DNA from: CAIVND01 sp035532075
GTDB taxonomy: Bacteria > Actinomycetota > Acidimicrobiia > Acidimicrobiales > Bog-793
Direction: 5' to 3'
Assembly: GCA_035532075.1 (NCBI GenBank)
Contig: DATKRV010000093.1
Coordinates: 1-12,554, forward strand
Length of the DNA: 12,554 nucleotides
Part shown: positions 7,173 through 12,554 of the stretch, piece after piece
How the letters are laid out: each line of letters opens with the position of its first letter
How positions within the stretch are numbered: the first letter of the stretch is position 1
The notes under the pieces: model-generated
What the model was told of the DNA's origin: nothing
Databases searched by the model: none
What the model saw: the letters and a program-made list of their open reading frames with translations, nothing else
Program-made: the position numbers and the translations under genes

Positions 7173-8116
7173 AGGTAGATGCCCGCAACAACAAGACCAA
7201 TGCAGCAGATGCCCGCGAGCTGTAGAAGATGGTTCTTCAACGCGAGCTCCTCGGGCTCACCTCCCTCTCCCCTTCGTAGCGCGAGTTCAAGCACGACAAG
7301 TCCAACAACAAAGGGAACGATCGAGAGCTTGAAGTACACATTGTCGCCGGACGCGTGCGCGGCATCAACCCGTGCCGCCTGGCTGAACGCCCAGAGCGCA
7401 TATCCAACCGAGGCTACGAGACTTACCAGCACCCTCAAGACGGTAAAGACTTGTTCATGGTAATAGGCGATCACCGAACGGTGCAGCTGACTCTGGTCGC
7501 GTAGCAAAATGAGCTCTGCGGTGCGCTTGCCGACGACAATCAAGAGCGCACAGGCGGAGGTGACGAGTAGGAACCAGGGGGAGATCGATACGTGAACAGC
7601 AATTCCACCGGCAACGGCACGAAGGACAAATCCCGAGGCGACGATGGCCAGTTCAAGGAAGGGCACACGCTTGAGGAACGTGGAATACGCCGTTGTCAAG
7701 ATGACATAGCTTGCAACCAATATCGCGAGCGCACCGCCCGCGAGCAGCGCCGCAAAGATCACCGATGCGACGATGAAGGTGACGCCAAGCAACCACGCGG
7801 CGCGCATCGTGATCTCCCCCGCCGCGACCGGACGAGATCGCTTGATCGGATGCGCGCGGTCATTCTCGAAGTCATTTGCATCGTTGATGAGATAGGTTCC
7901 AGACGAGGCAACGATGAAGATCAGCCCGGCAGCGCCAGCTCGCAGAACAGAACCAAGATGTCCGAGTGCCCCTGCTGCGGCCGGAGCGACAAAGACCAGC
8001 AGGTTCTTGATCCATTGGCGCGGACGGGTCGCCCGCAACAGAGCAGACCAGAAAGGCCGCGTCGGGAGTTCCATTCTCAGAGCGTCTTGCGACTCAACCA
8101 CGTCATTCGCGCCCAC
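7169..8116 (-). CDS. ubiA: UbiA-type decaprenyl-phosphate phosphoribosyltransferase (DPPR synthase)
   Basis: This 315-residue polytopic membrane prenyltransferase of the UbiA superfamily is expected to join phosphoribose from PRPP to decaprenyl (or related polyprenyl) phosphate, the first committed step to prenyl-phosphoryl arabinose. The first Mg2+-binding motif, NDANDFENDRAHPIKRSRP (78-96), has the NDxxDxxxD pattern. The YSTFLKR-VPFLELAIVASGFVLRAVAGG block (144-171), GKRTAEL (196-202) and GEPEELALKNHLLQL (286-300) agree with bacterial DPPR synthases rather than menaquinone or heme UbiA enzymes. About eight to nine membrane helices are visible. The GTG start at 8116 has no Shine-Dalgarno but has TACGAT 8 bases upstream; ATG at 8074 (residue 15) is an alternative. 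It is first of the tight ubiA-dprE1-dprE2 unit and 67 bases after the glycosidase gene. No DPPR phosphatase gene is seen nearby. Confidence 0.93.
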   Translation of the reverse strand: MGANDVVESQDALRMELPTRPFWSALLRATRPRQWIKNLLVFVAPAAAGALGHLGSVLRAGAAGLIFIVASSGTYLINDANDFENDRAHPIKRSRPVAAGEITMRAAWLLGVTFIVASVIFAALLAGGALAILVASYVILTTAYSTFLKRVPFLELAIVASGFVLRAVAGGIAVHVSISPWFLLVTSACALLIVVGKRTAELILLRDQSQLHRSVIAYYHEQVFTVLRVLVSLVASVGYALWAFSQAARVDAAHASGDNVYFKLSIVPFVVGLVVLELALRRGEGGEPEELALKNHLLQLAGICCIGLVVAGIYL

Positions 8117-8124
8117 ATCGTTCC

Positions 8125-8130
8125 ATCGTA
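8125..8130 (-). promoter_or_regulatory. Possible -10 element for a leaderless ubiA transcript
   Basis: TACGAT on the minus strand ends 8 bases before the GTG start of ubiA, which has no Shine-Dalgarno. The spacing suits transcription starting at or near the start codon. No good -35 is seen. Confidence 0.22.
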
Positions 8131-8183
8131 GTTCGCCGCATCTTTCAACAATCGGCAGGATCTACCGCCTCAGCGTGAAATGG

Positions 8184-9467
8184 TCAGCGGGCCGAGGCGG
8201 TGAAGAAGTCGCGCGCCCAGGAGCTCTCGAAGTAATGAGCAGGTGGATAGGCCATGCCGGGAAGAAGATTCGTGCCATTCGCACCGGTTGCTGCGCCATG
8301 TGGCGTCGATGGTTTGAAAAAGGAGAAGTTCACCCAGGCAACATTGATATCGAGCTCCATCGCCCGGATCGCACCGGCGCGTACCAAAAGATTCGCGAGC
8401 GTCGTGATATTGAGTCCTGGTCCACCGACATAGACAAGCGCGCCATTCTTAGTAATTCCGAGTCCCGAACGCCACACATAGACCTGGTTGCCGAGCGTGA
8501 ATCCCCACTGGGTCGTGTCATTCGGGTTCAATCCGGTGACGGATCTACCGTGATCGACGAGAAGGTCGAGGTTCTGCCGGACGGACTGGACGTTCTTGGT
8601 CATCGTCGCATCGCGTCCCCAGTCAACGACATTCGCCGTGCCGTTCTTGTAAATCACCATCGAGGCTGCACCTTTGCGCAACGGGATGACCATATGACCC
8701 TCGGTGTAATAGCCACCCTGTGCGTCTTGCTCGCGAAACCCCGCATTGAACGCCGCTACGAGAGACTTTGCGGCGGTCGGCGAGATCGGTGCGGTGTACT
8801 TGTAGGGTCCGCCGCCGGGGATATACGAGCCCGAGTAGAGGCGCATGTTCAACAGTTTGGTATCCATCCAGACCACACTGTCGACGACACTCGTGTGAAT
8901 AGGGTCCGGGCGCATGAATGTCTCGTACATCGTCGGTATGCCATGTATGGTCCTGCCAATCGGATGCCAGAAACCCTCGCCCGAGACCGCCGGAAGAGCC
9001 AAGGGCTTGATCGGTTTCGGAGTCGGTAGAATGCCCTTGCCGCCGGTGATCTGTTCAATTCTTGTCGCTGCCGGAATCGCCCCTCTCGGTGGCGCTCCAC
9101 CCACCTTCGGAGCGTGGTGGGAGTACCACTCGTTTTCAATCCATCGAACGAAACCGGCGCCGCCATGATTTCTCGTCCACTCCGCGGCGCGCGCGGCGAG
9201 TGAGGGCCCGAGGCTCTGATCCGTCAACGCGCTGCCAAGACTGATCCAAACAGGGGTCATCAGTACGAGGACGATGCAGGCGAGGGTAACGATTCTCCTT
9301 CGCCAGTAACGCCACCGGGATCCTTCAGGAATCCCGTCTTCGAGTTCGTCATCTGACCCTTCAGGCCGACGCAGATGGCGGGGGCCGCTACCGAATCCAG
9401 ACTCTGCAAGACCCTCAAATTCGGAGCGGAGCGCGCGCCGATCACGACGCGTTGAGCGGTTTTCCAT
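8184..9467 (-). CDS. Membrane-anchored phosphodiester glycosidase (NAGPA-domain) protein
   Basis: This 427-residue protein has an Arg-rich cytoplasmic N-terminus (1-57), one membrane helix (about 58-80), a proline-rich stalk (115-165) and an extracytoplasmic domain from about 185. The domain shows the NAGPA fold signature: AFNAGFREQDAQGGYYTEG (239-257), a VIYKNGTANVVDWGRD strand pair (271-286), a TLGNQVYVWRSGLGIT block (324-339) and YVGGPGLNITTLANLLVRAGAIRAMELDIN (346-375). In mammals this domain removes GlcNAc from GlcNAc-1-phosphodiesters; bacterial members are less understood and may cleave sugar-1-phosphodiesters in cell-wall polymers. The family's usual LD-GG-S after the last strand reads ELDINVAW here, so activity is not assured. 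Its position directly ahead of ubiA-dprE1-dprE2 suggests work on lipid-linked or polymer-linked sugar phosphates (inference). No Shine-Dalgarno is visible. Confidence 0.8.
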   Translation of the reverse strand: MENRSTRRDRRALRSEFEGLAESGFGSGPRHLRRPEGSDDELEDGIPEGSRWRYWRRRIVTLACIVLVLMTPVWISLGSALTDQSLGPSLAARAAEWTRNHGGAGFVRWIENEWYSHHAPKVGGAPPRGAIPAATRIEQITGGKGILPTPKPIKPLALPAVSGEGFWHPIGRTIHGIPTMYETFMRPDPIHTSVVDSVVWMDTKLLNMRLYSGSYIPGGGPYKYTAPISPTAAKSLVAAFNAGFREQDAQGGYYTEGHMVIPLRKGAASMVIYKNGTANVVDWGRDATMTKNVQSVRQNLDLLVDHGRSVTGLNPNDTTQWGFTLGNQVYVWRSGLGITKNGALVYVGGPGLNITTLANLLVRAGAIRAMELDINVAWVNFSFFKPSTPHGAATGANGTNLLPGMAYPPAHYFESSWARDFFTASAR

Positions 9468-9532
9468 ATCGTCGACAAGTTTTACAGACCAACGACAGAA
9501 AATGAGGTCAGCATCAGCGCGCTCGGCCGTTC

Positions 9533-9611
9533 AAAAAAGCGCAATCGGAGAACCGAACGGTGCATTCTAGAGCAGCGAGCGAAGCTGAGGAGAACCCGAA
9601 ATGGATTGCGC
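9533..9611 (-). terminator. Structured U6-tailed region downstream of tRNA-Ser
   Basis: On the minus strand GCGCAATC (9611-9604) pairs perfectly with GATTGCGC (9546-9539), which is followed at once by TTTTTT (9538-9533). The 57-base interior holds the small hairpin TCGG-TTCT-CCGA (9556-9545) and a CAGC/GCTG pairing. A competing stem, CCGTTC/GAACGG (9560-9555 with 9532-9527), spans the T tract. This is the likely 3' end of the tRNA-Ser transcript, about 45 bases after the tRNA. The long closed loop is atypical for an intrinsic terminator, so a small structured RNA is a possible alternative. Confidence 0.45.
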
Positions 9612-9654
9612 GCGAACCGGCTACCGAGTGTCCATCACATGCGGCGACATGAAG

Positions 9655-9738
9655 CGGAGGGGGGGGGATTTGAACCCCCGGGGCTTATCACCCGACGGTT
9701 TTCAAGACCGTTGCAATCGTCCGCTCTGCCACCCCTCC
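9655..9738 (-). tRNA. tRNA-Ser(UGA)
   Basis: On the minus strand the acceptor GGAGGGG pairs with CCCCTCC and is followed by discriminator G. The anticodon arm is ACGGT-CTTGAAA-ACCGT, giving anticodon TGA. A long variable arm of about 15 bases (GGG/CCC stem) marks a class II tRNA, as expected for serine. The T arm is GGGGG-TTCAAAT-CCCCC. The gene is 84 bases long and does not encode CCA, so CCA must be added by a nucleotidyltransferase. Confidence 0.96.
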
Positions 9739-9745
9739 ACCGTCT

Positions 9746-9751
9746 ATTCAA
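9746..9751 (-). promoter_or_regulatory. Candidate extended -10 for tRNA-Ser
   Basis: TGG-TTGAAT on the minus strand resembles an extended -10 and lies 7 bases before the tRNA 5' end. The -35 area overlaps one arm of the 8-bp inverted repeat at 9768-9790. The match to consensus is modest. Confidence 0.2.
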
Positions 9752-9767
9752 CCAGAGGTTTCCCATT

Positions 9768-9790
9768 CCGTGATCGTGGGGAGATCACGG
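9768..9790. terminator. Perfect 8-bp stem-loop between pheA and tRNA-Ser
   Basis: CCGTGATC (9768-9775) and GATCACGG (9783-9790) are perfect inverted repeats around a 7-base loop, about 35 bases after the pheA stop. It probably ends the pheA transcript in the U-less manner common in actinobacteria. Since no T tract follows on either strand, an operator overlapping the tRNA-Ser promoter region is an alternative. Confidence 0.45.
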
Positions 9791-9825
9791 GGTCGAAAAC
9801 TGCTGAACAGCGCGTATTTTGGTAA

Positions 9826-10770
9826 TCAGTGCGAAATGCGGTCAAGTAAACCCGAGATCCACTCCCTGGCGTTCGGACGATCCGCGGCCGCAATCACCGT
9901 CGGACCATTCGAGGTCGTACGCGAGACCGGATACGACCCGAGGAACCGAATGCTCGATAGGTCCACGTATATCTCGCACAACGCGTCCGCAACCGAAGCA
10001 TCGCTGATGTGCCCCTCAATCTCGATGACGAAGCAGTAATCACCAAGGGCCATCTTGGTCGGCCGGGACTCGATTCTCGTCAGATTGACCTCGCGTGCGG
10101 AGAATGCCCCGAGGATGTCATGCAGACTTCCGGGGCGGTCCGAGCGCTGGAAACACACCACCGCCGTCCGGTCGTTCCCGGTGCGTTGTTGGATTCGGTG
10201 TGACCCGACAAGTACGAACCGTGTCTCGTTGGCGAGCTGATCTTCAACCGAACTCGCCAAAACGGTGAGCGAGTACATCTTGGCGGTCAGCGACGGTGCC
10301 ACCGCCGCAAGATCTCGCCGTCCGCTCTCTGCGACGAGGCGGGCCGCATCAGAGGTCGAATTGCTAACGTTGGCAATCACCCCGGGAAGTTGGTCGGCAA
10401 GGAACCGACGAACCTGGGCGAGCGCATGGGGATGCGAAACCACCTCTTTGATCTCGTGCATCTCAACCCCGGGAAGGACCATGAGATCGATATGAATATC
10501 GATCACGACCTCGCGCTGGATGAACAGTTCCTCTCCAAATATCAGCTCGTCGATCGTCGAACTGACTGAGCCCTCGATCGAGTTCTCGATCGGGACAAAG
10601 GCGTAGTCAACCTCGCCGCCCATAGCGGCGCGCATCGCACCGGCAATGGTGGTCATCTCCACCAGCGTGCATGCTCCGAGGTCGCGCTCGGAGCGGAGAG
10701 CTTGCTCGCTGAAGGTTCCCCTGGGTCCAAGATAGGCAATCCTTGTCGAATCCGGAAGCGGCGAAGTCAT
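9826..10770 (-). CDS. pheA: Prephenate dehydratase with ACT regulatory domain
   Basis: This 314-residue cytoplasmic enzyme converts prephenate to phenylpyruvate for phenylalanine synthesis. The catalytic region (about 10-190) contains AYLGPRGTFSEQA (12-24), VPIENSIEGSV (59-69), SHPHALAQ (112-119) and the essential TRF motif at 183-185 in NETRFVLVG. The ACT domain (about 202-281) has DRPGSLHDIL (211-220), which in relatives forms the Phe-binding GALV-like segment, and ESRPTK (234-239) is the ESRP motif for allosteric Phe binding, so feedback inhibition is expected. There is no chorismate mutase domain, as in actinobacterial PheA. The ATG start has no Shine-Dalgarno but lies 6 bases after TAACCT. 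The 393-residue anchored protein gene lies 56 bases upstream on the same strand. Confidence 0.95.
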   Translation of the reverse strand: MTSPLPDSTRIAYLGPRGTFSEQALRSERDLGACTLVEMTTIAGAMRAAMGGEVDYAFVPIENSIEGSVSSTIDELIFGEELFIQREVVIDIHIDLMVLPGVEMHEIKEVVSHPHALAQVRRFLADQLPGVIANVSNSTSDAARLVAESGRRDLAAVAPSLTAKMYSLTVLASSVEDQLANETRFVLVGSHRIQQRTGNDRTAVVCFQRSDRPGSLHDILGAFSAREVNLTRIESRPTKMALGDYCFVIEIEGHISDASVADALCEIYVDLSSIRFLGSYPVSRTTSNGPTVIAAADRPNAREWISGLLDRISH

Positions 10771-10776
10771 GCAAGC

Positions 10777-10782
10777 AGGTTA
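10777..10782 (-). promoter_or_regulatory. Possible -10 element for a leaderless pheA transcript
   Basis: TAACCT on the minus strand ends 6 bases before the pheA ATG, which lacks a Shine-Dalgarno. The arrangement matches leaderless actinobacterial promoters; a -35 is not obvious. Confidence 0.25.
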
Positions 10783-10826
10783 GTGACTCTCTGCCTCATC
10801 GACGGAGCGATTTCAACACGCGTCGG

Positions 10827-12008
10827 TCAGCCGACAAAAAATGCCAGAAAGACCGATCGGTGCGCTCTCACCCTCACTGATGATTTGATCAGGACCTCCA
10901 TCGAGGTGCAGCGATCGTGGTGGAGCGAGATTGAGGAACATTTCGACATCCTCGAGGGGACCACAGGCAACGACGAGAGCTCGAGGTACCGGGAGTCCCC
11001 CGGAGCGAGCGAACCGAGCACGGCCGAGTTCACCGTTTCCCTATCCATCACAACCTCAACGCTCACGTTCGTCTCGGTAACATTCCCTTGATTTTTCAAC
11101 ACAACGATCGGGCGCACCGAGGAGGTCGGGGCGAAGACCGAGGGAGAGTTGCCTGCAGGTATCTGTGAGATCTTCGGTAGAGTCGTCGTTGTCGTCGGTG
11201 AGGGTTTTCTCGTGTTCACGTTTGGTGTCTTCCTTGACGACGAGGTCCTACTCTTCTTCGGGATCGTGGTCGTGGTCGTTGTCGTTGTCGTCGTCGGAAT
11301 CACCTCAGGGAGCGGGTTGAGTGAGATCGCGGTGATTTCGAGCGCTCGATGGATGCGTAGCTGTGACGCCTTCGCAAGCGATGAGGCAAGGTGGTTGAGT
11401 GTCGCCGGAGCGAAAGCGCCGCCCGACGGATACCAGTCGACACCCGGGAGCTGCGATGGGGCCGAGCCCTTTGGAAGGGCCCGGACAAAGTTTCGGTAGT
11501 GGGACTGCGCGCTCGCCATGATCGTCGATGAAAGGGTGAGCCTCTGGGACGCGGTCGCCACCGATCCACCCGAGATCACCGATGTCACCGCCTCGTCAAA
11601 CCCAGCAAACGACCGTGCGCGAAGTTCGAGAGCAAGGACAAGGAGTTCCTTCGCGTGGCGAGAGGGAGCTCCGAGCGTGTTCGTGATCAGGCTGGCAACC
11701 TCGGCATTCGAGGCAACGGCAAGACTCCGCAAGATCAAGATGAGCTTCGGGCGACTCATCTTGGAGCCCTGAATCTCGACATAGGACAGGGTCGATGACA
11801 ACAGGTTCGCATCGGTGATCGTCGGTGCCACGGTCGCCACCCACGAACCCGCCGTGCGACGCTGCGCCGGTGTTGAGGCATTCACGATCTGATGGATGAG
11901 CTCTGCAACAACGAATACAACCAGAAGAGCCCCGACGACGATGAGCCGACGACGACGACGGGCGCGGCGGCGCGCGGCAGAGGCAACCCCGCTGACAGGA
12001 CCGAGCAT
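10827..12008 (-). CDS. Unidentified membrane-anchored protein with threonine linkers
   Basis: I do not recognise this 393-residue protein. Residues 11-21 are nearly all arginine, followed by one membrane helix (about 22-40), giving an N-in anchor with an extracytoplasmic body. Residues 60-235 look mostly helical and alanine/serine/leucine-rich. Then come a ten-threonine run (239-248), a basic segment KKSRTSSSRKTPNVNTRKPSP, and five more threonines (272-276). The region from about 297 (RPIVVLKNQGNVTETNVSVEVVMDRE...LGSLAPGDSRYLEL) resembles a CARDB/APHP-like immunoglobulin-type adhesion domain. The last 40 residues (two cysteines, His pairs, hydrophobic FLAFFVG end) fit that domain poorly, though third-position GC stays high in the annotated frame. 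Such Thr linkers are common in cell-surface proteins of high-GC bacteria. The ATG has only a weak AGGG upstream. It may be cotranscribed with pheA 56 bases downstream. Confidence 0.8.
   Translation of the reverse strand: MLGPVSGVASAARRRARRRRRLIVVGALLVVFVVAELIHQIVNASTPAQRRTAGSWVATVAPTITDANLLSSTLSYVEIQGSKMSRPKLILILRSLAVASNAEVASLITNTLGAPSRHAKELLVLALELRARSFAGFDEAVTSVISGGSVATASQRLTLSSTIMASAQSHYRNFVRALPKGSAPSQLPGVDWYPSGGAFAPATLNHLASSLAKASQLRIHRALEITAISLNPLPEVIPTTTTTTTTTTIPKKSRTSSSRKTPNVNTRKPSPTTTTTLPKISQIPAGNSPSVFAPTSSVRPIVVLKNQGNVTETNVSVEVVMDRETVNSAVLGSLAPGDSRYLELSSLPVVPSRMSKCSSISLHHDRCTSMEVLIKSSVRVRAHRSVFLAFFVG
11181..11294 (-). repeat. Thr-codon repeat tracts within the linker
   Basis: Ten consecutive threonine codons (11265-11294) and five more (11181-11195) alternate ACG with ACA, ACC or ACT. 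They form imprecise triplet and hexamer repeats separated by a basic segment. Such tracts can change length by slippage, in steps that keep frame. Confidence 0.8.
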
Positions 12009-12015
12009 TGCTATG

Positions 12016-12021
12016 ACCCTA
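12016..12021 (-). promoter_or_regulatory. Possible -10 element for the 393-residue gene
   Basis: TAGGGT on the minus strand ends 7 bases before the ATG, which suits a leaderless start. The AGGG inside it could instead be read as a weak Shine-Dalgarno with 9-base spacing. Confidence 0.22.
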
Positions 12022-12217
12022 TCGGTTCAAGTTCGATCGCGTTGTGACCACATACCACCGAGTCGCGTTCCCTTTCAGGTTCCATCGACCCTCCACGAGA
12101 TCCGATGCCCACAATCAGAGCCAGCACCCGGTGATGTCAACCGGACAACGATACGCGAGGAAGGGGTAGCCTTGGGCCTCGTGTATGTGCGCAACCTTCG
12201 CACGCACGAGATTCAAT

Positions 12218-12290
12218 GCCGGTGTGGCGCAGCTGGTAGCGCAGGCGATTTGTAATCGTCAGGTCGTCGGTTCGAGTCCGACCACCGGCT
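12218..12290 (+). tRNA. tRNA-Thr(UGU)
   Basis: The acceptor GCCGGTG pairs with CACCGGC and is followed by discriminator T. The D arm is GCGC-AGCTGGTA-GCGC, the anticodon arm GGCGA-TTTGTAA-TCGTC gives anticodon TGT, the variable loop is short (AGGTC), and the T arm is GTCGG-TTCGAGT-CCGAC. The gene is 73 bases long with no encoded CCA. It is the only RNA gene on the plus strand. In the 209 bases upstream (12009-12217) I see a small GTGCG/CGCAC hairpin at 12187-12203 but no convincing promoter. Confidence 0.96.
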
Positions 12291-12456
12291 CGAGTTTTGT
12301 TGGACCTCCTGCCCGGCGCAACCACCCATATCCGGAGGAACCACCACAGAGGGATCGCCGGCAGGGCCTACTCCCTAGCCCGAAGTTCCCCCCACTGTTC
12401 CGGCGAGCACGGGCATCTACCTGCTGTTTTATGGCGATGGTCAGGAGAAGTACTGA
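12291..12456. other. Non-coding stretch after tRNA-Thr
   Basis: I see no gene with coding character here. CGAGTTTTG follows the tRNA but without a good stem. If the reading frame beyond it is a transposase, an insertion-element end should lie in this stretch, but I cannot pick out its terminal repeat from one end. Confidence 0.4.
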
Positions 12457-12554
12457 CTACATGTAACCGAGGCGGTGCGAAAGCCCAAGGAGTTCAAATG
12501 CCCGACGCTGGATAGAGGTCGGCGTCGTGATCACCGTGAAGGCGGGGAGGTCGG
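12457..12554 (-). CDS. C-terminal fragment of an unidentified gene, possibly a transposase
   Basis: On the minus strand an open frame enters at the right edge and stops at TAG (12457-12459), giving 31 residues: DLPAFTVITTPTSIQRRAF continued by ELLGLSHRLGYM. Third codon positions are GC-rich like the real genes, and the PTxxQRRAFELLGL pattern looks like a protein end. It faintly recalls the C-termini of DDE transposases of the IS4/IS1634 type, but this is too short to assign. The alternative is a chance open frame. Confidence 0.35.
   Translation of the reverse strand, partial: DLPAFTVITTPTSIQRRAFELLGLSHRLGYM

Noticed and set aside
7914..9029. Long plus-strand frame (371 codons) opposite ubiA and the glycosidase gene
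   Set aside because: Its composition is Arg/Asp/His-rich with no recognisable domain, and it lies antisense to two well-supported genes.
9601..9825. Plus-strand frame of 74 codons preceded by GAGGAG
   Set aside because: It runs antisense straight through the tRNA-Ser gene, so it is a chance frame.
12492..12512. AAGGAG followed by ATG near the right edge, plus strand
   Set aside because: The frame stops after five codons; the opposite strand shows better coding character.
12297..12515. Plus-strand frames after tRNA-Thr
   Set aside because: They have irregular composition, no ribosome-binding site and no recognisable motif.

Overview
The window most likely comes from an actinobacterium, and the class Acidimicrobiia is my best guess. 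The base composition is moderately GC-rich. There is a DprE1/DprE2/UbiA set for making polyprenyl-phosphoryl arabinose, and an extracytoplasmic protein with long threonine linkers. Neither tRNA gene encodes its CCA end. The class-level placement is inference; the gene assignments below are much firmer.

Left edge (1-486): sixteen codons of what looks like an IS630-type transposase run off the window on the minus strand. A cold-shock protein gene (122-310) follows whose last residues diverge from the family, so its 3' end has either been hit by the insertion element or frameshifted.

Left-centre (487-4916): a 772-residue YfhO/GT-C-like membrane protein (minus) is divergent from a type I signal peptidase gene, lepB (plus). 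lepB is convergent, with a 12-base gap, to a class III PLP aminotransferase of the AGXT2-like type (minus), whose start is fixed by a perfect AAGGAGG site.

Centre (5026-9467, all minus): in transcription order there is a membrane-anchored NAGPA-type phosphodiester glycosidase, then ubiA (DPPR synthase), dprE1 and dprE2. The last three genes overlap by 4 bases at each junction. Together they make prenyl-phospho-ribose and epimerise it to prenyl-phospho-arabinose, the donor for extracytoplasmic arabinosylation. The NAGPA protein upstream and the GT-C-like protein further downstream could plausibly act on lipid-linked sugars outside the membrane, but that link is inferred. At the benzothiazinone-binding cysteine position, DprE1 carries alanine.

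Right (9468-12554): tRNA-Ser(UGA) on minus with a structured, U6-tailed region downstream; a perfect 8-bp stem-loop; pheA (prephenate dehydratase with an ACT domain); an unidentified 393-residue anchored protein with Thr10 and Thr5 linkers; tRNA-Thr(UGU) on plus; and a C-terminal fragment of an unidentified minus-strand gene leaving the window. Several starts (ubiA, pheA, the 393-residue gene) lack a Shine-Dalgarno site but have TANNNT 6-8 bases upstream, which suggests leaderless transcription.

I see no CRISPR array, no rRNA, and no clear novel multi-gene defence system.
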